DNA of 64,000 nt, taken from Pseudo-nitzschia pungens (Eukaryota > Bacillariophyta > Bacillariophyceae > Bacillariales > Bacillariaceae). The stretch is taken from the NCBI GenBank assembly GCA_037355855.1, contig CM074767.1, positions 2,914,001 through 2,978,000 of the forward strand, in the 5' to 3' direction. Below are positions 51,194-62,533 of the stretch, in pieces. Position numbers and translations under genes: made by a program. The stretch's first letter is position 1. The number at the start of each line of letters is the position of its first letter. The notes beneath the pieces are model-generated. The model saw only the letters and a program-made list of their open reading frames with translations, had not been told where the DNA came from and did not search any database.

Positions 51194-51455
51194 GCTTCTC
51201 ATCCTGTCATATACCTTTTGATACTGGATCTTATCCCACTATCTTCCTTCCCATCTCACTTTCTCTCAAGTTCCTATTTTGTGGGACTTGTTTGTCTTTT
51301 TCCCTGCTTGATGTTCAAGGTTTGTTTGAAAATTTGTCGTTCTGCCACTTGGGGTCCTGACTCTCTGATGGAGGCGACGTTAAAGTCTGGTTACAGACTG
51401 AGTAATTTAGTTTCACCTTTGGTGATTAAAGTTATTTAAATACGTATATTATTAA
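51194..51455 (+). mobile_element. LINE D, part 3 (3' UTR and tail)
   Basis: LINE D's 3' UTR resumes after the second copy of LINE E's 18-bp duplication (51,176-51,193). It has hairpins AGTCTGGTTACAGACT (51,384-51,399) and CACCTTTGGTG (51,414-51,424) and a short ATT tail, then TTAAC, where LINE F resumes. Confidence 0.88.
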
Positions 51456-51636
51456 CGCTATACAGTCTTTCAAGCCTCTTAAGTGATATCCACTTAACGT
51501 TCTACATTCTTCAAGGTCGAACCCACTTAACGTTCTACATTCTTCAAGATTGAACACATATACACCCCCCCTTCTAGAAGGTTCCTACTCGCTGATCCTT
51601 AAGTCTTTACAAGTATTTCCAAGTACTATCAAGCTC
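51456..51636 (+). mobile_element. LINE F, part 2 (5' leader)
   Basis: Continues the LINE F leader (CGCTATACAGTCTTTCAAGCC, then ACTTAACGTTCTACATTCTTC as in LINE E at 33,704-33,800). It ends at the 20-bp duplication ttccaagtactatcaagctc (51,617-51,636), where short element G is inserted; F resumes at 62,534. Confidence 0.85.
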
Positions 51637-52275
51637 TACAATTTGCGCGAAGCGCATTTTGTCCGACGTTCCGATGTTCCAATACTAAAAATACGTAGAT
51701 TTCTACACACATTTACCATGCGATATCTCGCTCCCTTCTACACCCCCAATCACAATACCAGGACCTACACATACTAACAGCGACCTCGCGTCTTTGATTC
51801 TGCTATTTGTTCAGTTGCTCGATTCTTTGTTTGGTTGAGTTGGTTGCCTATTCACCACTCGCCGGACGTCGATCGATCGGCAACAGCAGCAGCAGCAGCA
51901 CCAAAACTGACACATAATTTTCTACAGCACCTCCAGTACAGATTCTACAGCGATTCACCACTAATTTTCGTTGTACTGCTTCGATCTGTTTCGCAGCTCC
52001 ATTCCAAGGCCCCTAAGTATATCTTATACTTAATGTTCTACACTGTTTCCAAGCTGCTTAAGTGATTCTCACTTAATGTTCTACATTCTTCGAAGTTCCT
52101 TGCTGAGTCCTCTTAAGTCTTTTCAAGTCGAAGTTCACGAACAGCCCCTTCCACTGTAGGAATCTTTCTACAAGAAATATAGCTGTCATCTGTTTTCAAG
52201 TCCATTGCCCTGCTGGATTTTAAGTGTTTTCACTTATGGTCCTATTGTTTCTTGACCCAAGCCCCAAAGCCGCTA

Positions 52276-53183
52276 TATGAAGATATTCAAGGTGGTGCTA
52301 TGATCTGTGCTAAGGCTCCTGTGTAGGAGAGTGTACTGGGGCTACAGGCAGCAGCCTCCAGTAACTGACTAACAGGTGCTGGGCTTAGTGCTAGAGCTGT
52401 GTGCTAAATGGTTAGCAACAGGCTTAGCAGCAGGCTTAGCAACAGGCTTAGCAACAGGCTTAGCAGCAGGCTTAGCAACAGACCTATCCTGTCTAGTATG
52501 GATGCTAGCAGAATTTACTAGGGTCGCCGCGTACGATTTGTACCAATCGTACGTACCCCGAGTATAGCACTGTTATGGTGTAGCTAAATGCTACAGGGTT
52601 AAGGTTGCTAAGGCTGCGAGATACTGGAAGGTGCTAGCCTACCATGATACCATGCTAAGATACTATGCTACCGCCGGGGTCGGGTCATTGGTGTATAATA
52701 TGTACCATGACCGGATACCCAGCCCAAACAGTTACCAAACGTGCTAGCATAAGCGAGCTAGCACACGATTGGATGTAATTAAGCGAAGCTTAATTAAGCG
52801 AAGCTACGCTACGATACTCCGATACGCTACCCGTAGAATACAGTACCAGAGCTACAGAGCTCTGTTATTTTACGAGTTATCGGATCGCTGATACAATACA
52901 GAGCTGAGCTGCGCTCAGCTCCCTGTATTCACTCTTTTCTTTGCTCTAAAATAAACACGCCTATCATGCCCTCCTATCGATCGATTCCGATGTACCTCTA
53001 GGGAAGTGCCTTGTATTGCCTAAGTGTATGCAATAGACCTTGAATGGTCCACTGTAGACTCACGATTTGCCAGGACTTTATGTATTGTTATTGTTAAGGC
53101 TTTCCCCTATTTTTAGGCCAGTATGAAACAGTTTATATCTACGAGTCGCCCCCGAAGATCGCTGACGAGCGAATATCAACGCA
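52276..53183 (+). repeat. 5' LTR of copia-like element (908 bp)
   Basis: Same length as the 3' LTR. Differences that I see: T/G in GGGCTTAGTG, A/G in ATACCCAGCCC and A/G in GATACAATACAG. It includes six GGCTTAGCA(A/G)CA units near 52,420-52,490. The TATTCACTCTTTTC and CTCTAAAATAAAC region may hold transcription signals (inference). Confidence 0.95.
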
Positions 53184-53196
53184 GTTTATCAGACCC
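53184..53196 (+). promoter_or_regulatory. Probable copia-type primer-binding site
   Basis: GTTTATCAGACCC directly follows the 5' LTR. Many Ty1/copia elements have a site complementary to an internal part of the initiator methionine tRNA, typically containing TATCAGA; this stretch contains TTATCAGA. Inferred from position and resemblance. Confidence 0.55.
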
Positions 53197-54086
53197 ACCG
53201 CTCGACCCACTTCTACGAACCGGGACGCCGGCTAGAGCGCGTGACGAAACCCAGCTGGCTGATCACCACTGGCATCCATGCCTACACTTGGATGTAAAAC
53301 CTCAGCTGAAACTGGACCAGCGGCTGACATCGTGAGATCCCTGATGTTAATGGGGAGCCCTTCCCCAGCAGACACGCGCAAAAGACCGGAACCCACACAT
53401 CCACCTCTGGGGTCTATTGATACAGTCAGTAGTTGAGCGTCATGGTGGCACCATGGAGGCTCGATCCGGTGGGGAAGGAGCAGGACGTGGACAAAGCAGC
53501 GTCCATGATTCCCTGTTATTTTTACAGGATTCAAGGGGGACGCTTGCTTGCCACGGATGGAACCACACTGGAAAAAGAAAAGAATTTTCGTGGAGACAGA
53601 CCACCACGTACTTTCCAGTTAGGACAGTGTCCAGCAGAACAAGGACATGACGTCAGGACCATCCGACGGAATAAATGAGGCGCAGACAACCTCAACGAGG
53701 CGCAGACAACCTCAAATCTGCCATACCATCGATTTTGATTTTAGCCAAGGGAATTTGGAATCGGACAAGCCAAGAACCCTGAGATCTGTCATATCTCAAA
53801 ATCAAATCGATTGGTCCAGAGCAGAAAGACCGAATAGAATTCTTCTTTTTGGTCGTAGCCAACCATCAAATCGGAACCATCGATGCGGATACCTTTTTAG
53901 ACGGTCGGCACGAAAGTGTTGACACCGAAACGCTGATGTGATACGTGATACCTTTTCTTTCGAACATCGACACGAAACCGATACAGAACCTTCGATCGAC
54001 AAATTGGATGGAAACAGTCCCCACCACAAAAGAATTTGGTTTAGAAGCTGAAGCAAGTTAGTTACTCAGAGCAAGTCAAGACAACC

Positions 54087-54374
54087 ATGGCCAAGCAAAC
54101 TAGAAGTCAAGCCACTGCAGCCGCCGCCGGAGCCGGCGATGCTGGACATGCCCCTGGAGCTGGAGTCGGCGATGTTCCTGGAGGCGCTGTCCCTGGAGGC
54201 GACGCTCCTCCACCTGGAGTCGTCGCTGGAGTCGGCGTTCCCACTGCTGGAGTGCCCCCTGCCGGAGTACATGGAATCTCTCCTCTTGCTCCTGCTGCAT
54301 TTGGAGTCTCCAGGATCCAGCAAGGACCCAACGTTTACCAAGCAACGCCGAAGCCAACGCCAACACCAAGGTGA
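54087..54374 (+). pseudogene. Gag-like N-terminal frame of copia-like element
   Basis: A 95-residue frame beginning MAKQTRSQATAAAAGAG, then Gly/Val/Pro/Ala-rich to a TGA. An N-terminal '(M)xxxTRSQ' followed by low complexity is typical of copia Gag starts, but the conserved Gag core and zinc knuckle do not follow. It may be a truncated Gag or chance. Confidence 0.5.
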
Positions 54375-55591
54375 CAGGATCTAGTATAGTGCATGCGCAA
54401 CCACGCAACCAGACCGACACTGCCATGACTACGGTTGTCAGGCAACTCCAAGTTCTACAGGAACGAATGGGCAAGAACTTTGGTTCTTTGAAGAACAAGG
54501 AGGCTCTTATTGCTACCATTGGATTGGTATTCGGTAACACCGAAGGAATCGAAGATTGCGACGTCCGCAATTAGATGGATCCGAAAGGATTGAAGGCTGC
54601 AAGGCCTGTATGTCTACTAGACATCGAATCCGAGCGTTTATGACGTCTGACGGCCGGAAGGCCTGTATGTTTGCAAGTATTTGCAAAAGGTATCCCCGAA
54701 GCCACCAGTATCCTCAACAAGAAGCCCATCTTTGCTCGTGACAGAAGAAAAGGTGTCATCGGTAGTGCCCGACGACTGGTCTACGAGAAAGAAGATTGCC
54801 TTACGAACGGGCGCCCAAACCAGAACCCTGACGAATTGTCTCCCCTGAAACATTGATCTGTAACACTGATCCAGTATGCTCGCATGGGTTGATGTATTCC
54901 AAGAGATCGACAGCAACGGATTGACAGCCGATAGCGTTCTAGCAACGACTCGATAGCCGCAGACCGTACTAGACGCGATTCACAACGGATGCTAGACGCT
55001 CCCTGAAGAACAGCGGGGACGATATGATTTATGCCTGTCCTTGCAGCAAAAGAGCAGCTGCAGCGAACGCAGCAGCAGCAGCAAGAAGACAACATCGATG
55101 CCCTGACAGGAAAGAAGCCTACAGCAGCCTGGAAGGATCGACTGGAGCAAGGAGACAAACAAGGGGACAAGCAAGGGGACAAGCGCGACTTGGACCCACA
55201 GCGCTTTAGCGTTAAACAGGGCGTTGATCTGAAGACGACCTAACGTAAGGAACAATGTGACGTCACAGCGCTCGTGACTTACAAGGATAGAGGATACAGA
55301 ATGGTAGATATGAGGATGGCTGATACAAGATATGACCAAAGGCATGTGTGCCTCGTACACAGCGGACCTGTGTAAAGCACGGGCAGCATACTATGAGCGA
55401 CAGCAACGACGCTCATTGATAGACCTGCTACGACGTACTCTGCTAGGAGTGTAGCATGGTCGATCCGTCTCAACATTTGTGGCTAATGGAAATGGGAGCA
55501 AGATCAGCAAGGCCGAAAGAGAGCAACTGTGAGTTGGATAGTCGTGCAGATACGACAGCTGCTAGTTGCAACATGATTTTACTGGACGACC
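54375..55591 (+). other. Copia-like interior with no recognisable domain
   Basis: Short open stretches (IPEATSILNKKPIFARDRRK; RQLQVLQERMGKNFGSLKNK) that I cannot assign. It contains a GGGGACAAGC duplication (55,155-55,182). Expected Gag core sequence is missing. Confidence 0.6.
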
Positions 55592-56520
55592 AAGTCACCT
55601 CCCATGTGGATGTTCATTGAACCAGTGAAGAATATTCCTATCGGAACGTGTATTACTGTTTATGCGGATCCATTGGGAAAAGTTGATTGATCTATTTCCA
55701 TGAGGCATTATACATTTCGGGGACAGGCTACAGCACAGCCAGATATGTCCCAACCAAGTCACCGGAGGGAAATGAAGGTGAAGGAACCCCCGAACACTAA
55801 GCTGTTGCTTAATGGTGTTGTTTCCTACTTCCCCTCCAGGCGCCCCACGAACGAAGAAATGCGGACGTGTGATCATGTAATTGCTAGCGAGCTGAACCAG
55901 CAATTGACCATAGCAGCAACAACAGACCAACGTTGCTGCCCCGACAGGCAACATGTCTACAGCAGGAATCGGACCTACACCGATTGAGGCCCCTGCCCCG
56001 ACACGCAATATGCCTGCAGCAGGAATCGGGCATCCAATATGATCCTGATTGAAGACCAAGTCATCAGTCACATTGATGTCCATCCTTTCTGAGCTCGAGC
56101 CTATCAAGAATATTCCTATTGGAACCTGTGTCGCAGCCTACACAGCGCCCAACGGGACAGTTTGGTTGATTTATTTCCACGAAGCGCTGTATTTTGGCGA
56201 TAGTTGCCCCATAGTTTGATTTGCCCCAATCAGGTTAGCGACTGTGATGACAATCGATAGATGAGACGACGAGACAGACCACAAGTCATCTCATTCAATT
56301 CATATCGAGCATACTGCTGAGGATGGAGATGAAGGCACCCCCGACACTGAATATTAAGCTTCTGCTTAATGGTGGTGTTTCCTACTTCCCCTCCAGGTGC
56401 CCCATGAAAGAGGAAATCCGGACATGCTCCCATGTAATTGCTACAAGGGACGCATCCTGGAATCCAGCAAGCCCGAAATTTCACCACGCTGAATCAGCAA
56501 TTGTGGACGTTTGACCATGC
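55592..56520 (+). pseudogene. Duplicated copia protease-end segment
   Basis: Two diverged copies about 450-580 bp apart. Each has VKNIPIGTCI / IKNIPIGTCV, then SMRHYTF / YFHEALYFGD, then LLLNGVVSYFPSRRPTNEE / LLLNGGVSYFPSRCPMKEE and CDHVIAS / CSHVIAT..W(N)P. In copia polyproteins, 'IVTAaTAYdxPxGxTyILvFHeALwFGD' lies in the protease region and 'i.F.tR.PTdeEl..CphivlTSd..WdPs' follows it. Stops break both copies, and no DTGAD-like catalytic motif is evident. The segment was duplicated before or during decay. Confidence 0.75.
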
Positions 56521-57242
56521 GGTTGCTACAAGGGACGCACCCTGGGATCCATCACAACCCCCTACAGCAGGAATCGGACCAGCACCGATTAAACACCTGC
56601 CGTGAACCGATCCAGAACCCCAGCAGGAATCAGACCTACGTCCACGATCGAAGCAGTAATCGAAACGATTGAGAACCCTGCCTCGACAAACAAGCGCAAG
56701 TTGGAGCCTGTCGAAACAAATTTTAGTCCCCATATTCTATCTATTCGGGCGATTCCTTGAAGACTTGCGGGGACGATGTAGACGAGGATGCAGTACCAAG
56801 TCTTACAATCAACGCCCTGCATACTCCGTTGTACGAGCGTGCCTACACCTATGGACGCGAGTCATTTGAACTGGATCCCCGCTGTAGGGATTCTGTCATT
56901 TGAACTGGATCCCCGCTGTAGGGATTCACCCATTAGATCCCGAACCCGACACGACCTCCAAACGAGCCAAGTGAGGCCCGACGATTGGGCTGATTTGGAA
57001 GAGCCCATCGATCCGGAACCAGATACCACCGAAGAAGAAAACAATTGGGACCATCGATTGATACGGATAGGTACAGCAAGATTGATTGGGACTGGCTCTC
57101 GAAGATGTGGGAAATATCAGCGGAGAAGGCAAGAGCAACTCTCAGAGCAAGGAGCAAGCAGCTGATTGTCTGAAGATCAATATCCACCAGACGTTCATCC
57201 AGCCGCACTGTCCTTTCCAGAACAGAGCAGAGCTCAGCATAG
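56521..57242 (+). other. Copia-like interior, integrase core not found
   Basis: The region should hold the integrase zinc module and DDE core. I see tandem GAACTGGATCCCCGCTGTAGG (56,867-56,930, two copies) and a stretch reading MWEISAEKARATLRARSK (57,107-57,160) that may be an integrase N-terminal relic. No DDE residues can be assigned. Confidence 0.55.
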
Positions 57243-58020
57243 GACATCTCAGCAGAAGCATTCGGAAGAAGCATTCCGAAGAAGACTGCCAGAAAGAGAT
57301 CCCCCAAGCGAATATGGGCATCCTGTGGTGAGCTTGTTGCAGCTATCAGGCAAAGTAAAGCACACGAGTGGTATGATTTTGTCTATTGGACTGATCCCTC
57401 TGACGGTACAGAGAAGCTCGGACGCTGTGATCGCCACTGGATCATTGCTGAACCTGCGCTACCAGTAAGCACTAACACTGTTAGAGCCATCACTGAGGAA
57501 GCAGAGTGGAGAGCTCACGATGTCAAGAGAGCAATGGACTCATTTGACCAAGCAGTCGAAACCAAGAGCGGGGACAAGCTTGAGAACACTGATGTTCAGT
57601 TTCAAAAGGCATATCCCCAACTCCCAGAGGAACTATTTGAGAACCACCAGGATAGATGGCCAGACGATTCAGCTACCATAGCGGAACCAGAAGCCCCTAT
57701 TCAAGATGTGGATGAGCTCGTACTTGATGGGGATACCTACGATGAGTATATTGGAAACAAGGTCATGATCCAGAGAGGAGACGAACGGCTCAAGTGCACC
57801 GTCAAGGCAAGAACTACTGATTTGGATGGCAACCCACTGGGAAAAAGGAACATCGACCCTATCCTTGATACCCAAATGTACGATTTGCAGCTCCCTGATG
57901 GTACGGTGGAGCAGTACACTGCAAATATTGTTGCTGAAAACTCCAGTTGACGACAAAGGCCAAACGTTCACTCTACTGGATGAGATCATAGACCATGAAA
58001 AAGATGAGACGGCAGTTACC
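57243..58020 (+). pseudogene. Copia integrase tail and linker to RT
   Basis: The longest coding relic in the interior (open 57,243-57,950). It contains HEWYDFVYWTDPSDG and EKLGRCDRHW (integrase C-terminal tail), EEAEWRAHDVKRAMDSFDQA, then DEYIGNKVMIQRGDERLKCT, NIDPILDTQMYDLQLPDGT and YTANIVAENS, the signature 'NPilDTrxYeVeFPDGtxxxyxANvIAEN' of copia linkers. A TGA ends the frame, and a +1 frame carries on with DDKGQTFTLLDEIIDHEKDE and TAVTKE. Reverse transcriptase should follow but does not. Confidence 0.85.
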
Positions 58021-59754
58021 AAGGAACGAGCCTGCAGACACAGAATGCTGTGGCTCACTGCCGATACAAGACAATTGTTGCCAACCTGAATGCTGACAGT
58101 GCTCCGCTTACCAGGACGCTTAGACTAACACAAGTGCTCCGGCTGCAGGGACGTGTAGTTCTTGTTACAGGTGGAACGGCTGTATGTTGGACCAATACAT
58201 ATGTTGGACCAATACGACGAAGCGTAACGGAGTTGCGTGTGACGAGTCACAGCAATGCGCATATGATCACTCCAGCTACAGGGACGTGTGGTCTCTGTTA
58301 GAGGTGGAGCGCCGACGCTACAGCAAAGCATGCATACGCCAATATGGTTGGAGCCGCCGCAAGTGAACTAAACCGTGATTTATCCAAGTACGAGCCTTGC
58401 AAGAATCAAGCCTGTATATGTGGAATGATACTGATACGGGGACATGTTGTCCCTGTTACAGGTTGATTACTAGTAGGCTGAACAATGGAAGCGCAACGAA
58501 GTTGCGTGCAACATGAAAGAGCAGCAGATGTCGCAAAGCAGGAACGCTCATGTGGAAGCTAAAGCGTTACGACGACAACTACGTTGCATAGAACAGACGA
58601 TTACAAACAGCATCGAAGTTGACACGAGACAGGCAGCTAGGCGAGCGCATAATGTATGACCTAACAGTGCCTCAGGTACTTCGGATGATGCTGATTGCCG
58701 TGACTAATTGGATGTATTTCAGTTACTCCACTACGGATGATGCTGATTGCCACGACCGATTGAATACGCCCGTGCCTGACGTATTTCGAACGGCGCTAAC
58801 TGCTACGATCGATTGGATATATCGATTGAATGTATTGATCGAAGACTATTCAATTCAGTCCAACGCAAGGACCGAACTATTCAGTCCAGAGACCAGTATT
58901 GAAACTGTGGCATCGAAATTGTTATGTTCGATACTATGAATACAGAACTGCTGTTCCGGGGACAACCAAACGATTTAACCGGTTGTCCTGTTACAGGAGC
59001 AGCGTGGTTTTGAGTATATGATCTACGAATCGATATGATCTACGAATCGATATGATCTACGAATCGATATGATCTACGAATCAATATAATCTACGAATCA
59101 ATATAATCTATGAATCAGGAGCTGCTGTTTGAAAGCCAGTATTACAGGACGAGCAGCTTGATTCGGATTGACGCCAACAAGTTAAACGATTAACAACGGC
59201 AAGAGACGAGCGATTCCAGGAACGATTCGAACGATAACGGTTGTAGCGTCCCGGGGACAGCTTGCCCATGATTGAACGACGCTAATTGACAAACGAACCA
59301 ACGATCGAGTTGCAGGAGCAACGCGTTTGGATCTACGACAACAAGCGTTTCTACGGAGACCGAGTGGAACAGTGGCAGTTATACTGTTCCGGGAACGAAC
59401 GGACCAGGAAGCAGCGCTTCGGATCTGGAATTATGCCCAAGCAGGACAGGAGCTGTACGAACAGCGGATGCACAAGGACAGCTGAACCTCTCAGCTGAGT
59501 TATGTTAACCACGATGAATGAACTGTCAGCGGCCAGTTCGGGGACCGGTGTGGTACAACTGTGATCTATTGTATGATCCATGCGAGTACCAAGTCCCTTT
59601 GATCTAGTTATTGAACCGGAAATCTTTATTCCGGGGACACAGAGCATGAGTTGCTTGTTATTTCTTTGGATTTGGATCGGTATCTTGTATTACAGTGGTC
59701 CTACCAGGAGCTATGAGATTGTGGCGAAGACCGTTACAAGACCGAAGAGTCCAT
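58021..59754 (+). other. Copia-like interior in place of reverse transcriptase
   Basis: No RT motif is present in any frame that I can read. The stretch is built from recurring words: GTTACAGGTGGAAC, CCTGTTACAGGAGCAG, GATGCTGATTGCCACGA and CGGGGAC. It includes an 18-bp tandem repeat, GATCTACGAATCGATAT (59,022-59,110). 58,490-59,000 is closely similar to 50-580 of copy 1. Confidence 0.75.
59022..59110 (+). repeat. 18-bp tandem repeat in copia-like interior
   Basis: Five to six copies of GATCTACGAATC(G/A)ATAT(G/A). Copy 1 has only the single ATGATCTACGAATCAGG at about 705-721, so the array expanded in this copy or its source. Confidence 0.85.
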
Positions 59755-59922
59755 GCAACAAAAAAGCACAACAGTGTTGCCTACCACGAGGAGCGTGAGG
59801 CTATTGCTGCTGGAACAATTCTGTGTCGCGAAGGAACCAGGCGAGAGCAACATTGCAGATTTATTCACTAAGTTGCTCAATGGTCCCATGTTGAAGAGCC
59901 ACTGTGAGCGCTGCATTTGGTA
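59755..59922 (+). pseudogene. Copia pol C-terminus (RNase H end)
   Basis: One frame reads HNSVAYHEEREAIAAGTIL, and after a frame change NIADLFTKLLNGPMLKSHCE and RCIW to a TAG. The family signature is as in copy 1. This fixes the orientation and the right limit of the former pol region; about 750 bp of non-coding interior follow before the LTR. Confidence 0.85.
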
Positions 59923-60670
59923 GCTGTTAGCTGCATTATTTGGGATACCTTTGGTCCCTGACAAGCAACTCGAACGCAGCGAATCTGGCAGTCCGAACGC
60001 AACCTTTTTTCGGACGCAATGAATCTCGACTTCGATTTCGATTTTCGGAAGCAGTTGATTTCGATATCGATTACGATTTACAGCGAATCTATCAGTCCGA
60101 ACGCAACCTCTTTCGGACGCAGTGGATTTCAGAAGATTTCGATTTCGATTTCGATTACGAGTCTTTCGATCGCAGCGATTATGATTTCGATTTCGATTAC
60201 GAACAGTTTGAACGCGACCTTGTTCCGAATGCAACTGTTTCGGGACGCAACCGAATTTTTCCGGACGCAATTTTGGACGCGACGGATCAGCGAACTTCGA
60301 TTCGATCTTATGACTATGTTATATTTGGGAGTCTCCGGTACACCGGTTCCGGGGACTATAAACTTGAAAGACAACAGGCCGATTGATATGTCCTTATATG
60401 TGTTAAGGAACCGGACCAAGGGCAAAATGTCCTTCGGTCCAACCCCCTCTTTTTTTTTGCAATAAATCGGCCGGGCCTCTGATAGGGAACTGCAATATTT
60501 GATGCAGTTTGATCTCTGACAAGTGATATGGATACAACCCTGAATCTGTTATGATCCATCCAAGTGTCCTGGTACAACAAGCAGGAGTATTGGTGCTCCC
60601 CTGGGAGTATCTGTTTCCGGGGACCAGTATAGTTGCTCAGTACAGGGCCACTGGCATGAATCACGGGGAC
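59923..60670 (+). other. 3' untranslated interior of copia-like element
   Basis: Contains TCGGACGCAA and GATTTCGATT word repeats (60,010-60,300), a CCGGTTCCGGGGACTATAAAC phrase (60,343-60,362) resembling the polypurine tract/LTR junction, and ends CACGGGGAC directly before the LTR. Similar to 930-1,666. Confidence 0.75.
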
Positions 60671-61578
60671 TATGAAGATATTCAAGGTGGTGCTATGATC
60701 TGTGCTAAGGCTCCTGTGTAGGAGAGTGTACTGGGGCTACAGGCAGCAGCCTCCAGTAACTGACTAACAGGTGCTGGGCTGAGTGCTAGAGCTGTGTGCT
60801 AAATGGTTAGCAACAGGCTTAGCAGCAGGCTTAGCAACAGGCTTAGCAACAGGCTTAGCAGCAGGCTTAGCAACAGACCTATCCTGTCTAGTATGGATGC
60901 TAGCAGAATTTACTAGGGTCGCCGCGTACGATTTGTACCAATCGTACGTACCCCGAGTATAGCACTGTTATGGTGTAGCTAAATGCTACAGGGTTAAGGT
61001 TGCTAAGGCTGCGAGATACTGGAAGGTGCTAGCCTACCATGATACCATGCTAAGATACTATGCTACCGCCGGGGTCGGGTCATTGGTGTATAATATGTAC
61101 CATGACCGGATACCCGGCCCAAACAGTTACCAAACGTGCTAGCATAAGCGAGCTAGCACACGATTGGATGTAATTAAGCGAAGCTTAATTAAGCGAAGCT
61201 ACGCTACGATACTCCGATACGCTACCCGTAGAATACAGTACCAGAGCTACAGAGCTCTGTTATTTTACGAGTTATCGGATCGCTGATACGATACAGAGCT
61301 GAGCTGCGCTCAGCTCCCTGTATTCACTCTTTTCTTTGCTCTAAAATAAACACGCCTATCATGCCCTCCTATCGATCGATTCCGATGTACCTCTAGGGAA
61401 GTGCCTTGTATTGCCTAAGTGTATGCAATAGACCTTGAATGGTCCACTGTAGACTCACGATTTGCCAGGACTTTATGTATTGTTATTGTTAAGGCTTTCC
61501 CCTATTTTTAGGCCAGTATGAAACAGTTTATATCTACGAGTCGCCCCCGAAGATCGCTGACGAGCGAATATCAACGCA
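60671..61578 (+). repeat. 3' LTR of copia-like element (908 bp)
   Basis: Matches 52,276-53,183 with three substitutions. It is followed by GCTA (61,579-61,582), after which the 150-bp repeat of element G continues. Confidence 0.95.
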
Positions 61579-62533
61579 GCTAAGTACAGCTCGCTTAAGG
61601 CTCTACCATCTACATATACCTCTCAGGTGCACCGTATAAATGTCATCTGTTTTCAAGTCTACTGCCCTGATGGACCATAAGTGTTTTCGCTTATGGTCCT
61701 ACTGTTTTCTTTCCCAAGCCCCAAAGCTGCTAAGTACATGTTACTTAACGCTCCACCACCAACACATACCCCTCCAGTTCACAGTATAGCTGATACCTGT
61801 TTTCAAGCCTACAGCCCTGATGGTCCATAAGTGTTATCACTTAGAGCCCCATGTTTCCAAGCTACTACAGGAGAGCAAGTTCAAGTTCGAACAGAAGGCC
61901 AGCTGTTACGAATTTGAACTTGGTAGTAGGCTCCACCGCCTCTACGTGTTTCCTACTACGAAGTTCGAACAGAAGGACAGCTGTTACGAATTTGGTAGTA
62001 GGCTCCGTACTATATGTACCATACAGTGGTAAGGAATGTGTTTGGGGCACTCGCATTACTGATGCTGCAATACAGCATGCAGAGACCAGTTTCGCTTGCG
62101 TCAGCTGACCACTTGCATTACTGATACTATGTATCTGAGGAAGGGTTTTGCTTGTGTTAGCTGACCACTTCTAGCGTTACTGATGCTGTACAGCAGCATT
62201 CCAGGGACAGTTTTGCTTGTGTTTTTCCCTTTCATATTCTTGTTACCTGTCTCTTGTATGCTCTGCAACAGCAGTGTCTGTTGTGCTCTGGACTGGTTTG
62301 TTTTTTCCTGATTGTTTCCAAGGTTTGTTTGCAAAATCGTCGTTTTTACAACTTGGAGCATAAACTCTCTTTGATTGAGGCGACGCGTCGTTCTACAACT
62401 TGGGGCCTAACCTCTCTTCGATTGAGGCGACGATAAAGTCTGGTTACAGACTGAGTAGCTTTTAACCACCTTCGGTGGATTTTCCTACTTAAATAAGTAT
62501 ATTATTATTATTATTCCAAGTACTATCAAGCTC

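Larger units (their letters stand above)
52276..61578 (+). mobile_element. Non-autonomous copia-like LTR element, 9.3 kb, recent
   Basis: Two 908-bp LTRs (TATGAAG...CAACGCA) enclose a 7,487-bp interior and differ at only three positions that I can find. GCTA flanks both ends (52,272-52,275 and 61,579-61,582). The interior keeps scattered copia pieces: a short gag-like frame, two copies of a protease-end segment, the integrase-tail/RT linker, and the RNase H C-terminus. The integrase DDE core and reverse transcriptase are absent and reading frames are broken throughout. The near-identical LTRs therefore imply recent mobilisation in trans by another element. Confidence 0.9.
51637..62513 (+). 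mobile_element. Short LINE-like element G, split by copia-like element
   Basis: G starts TACAATTTGCGCGAAGCGC and ends in (ATT)n at 62,513; its 20-bp duplication ttccaagtactatcaagctc is at 51,617-51,636 and 62,514-62,533. The parts of G itself are 51,637-52,275 and 61,583-62,513 (about 1.6 kb). Its 3' hairpins AGTCTGGTTACAGACT (62,437-62,452) and CCACCTTCGGTGG (62,466-62,478) are intact. The copia-like insertion lies in the 150-bp repeat with the 4-bp duplication GCTA. Confidence 0.9.
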
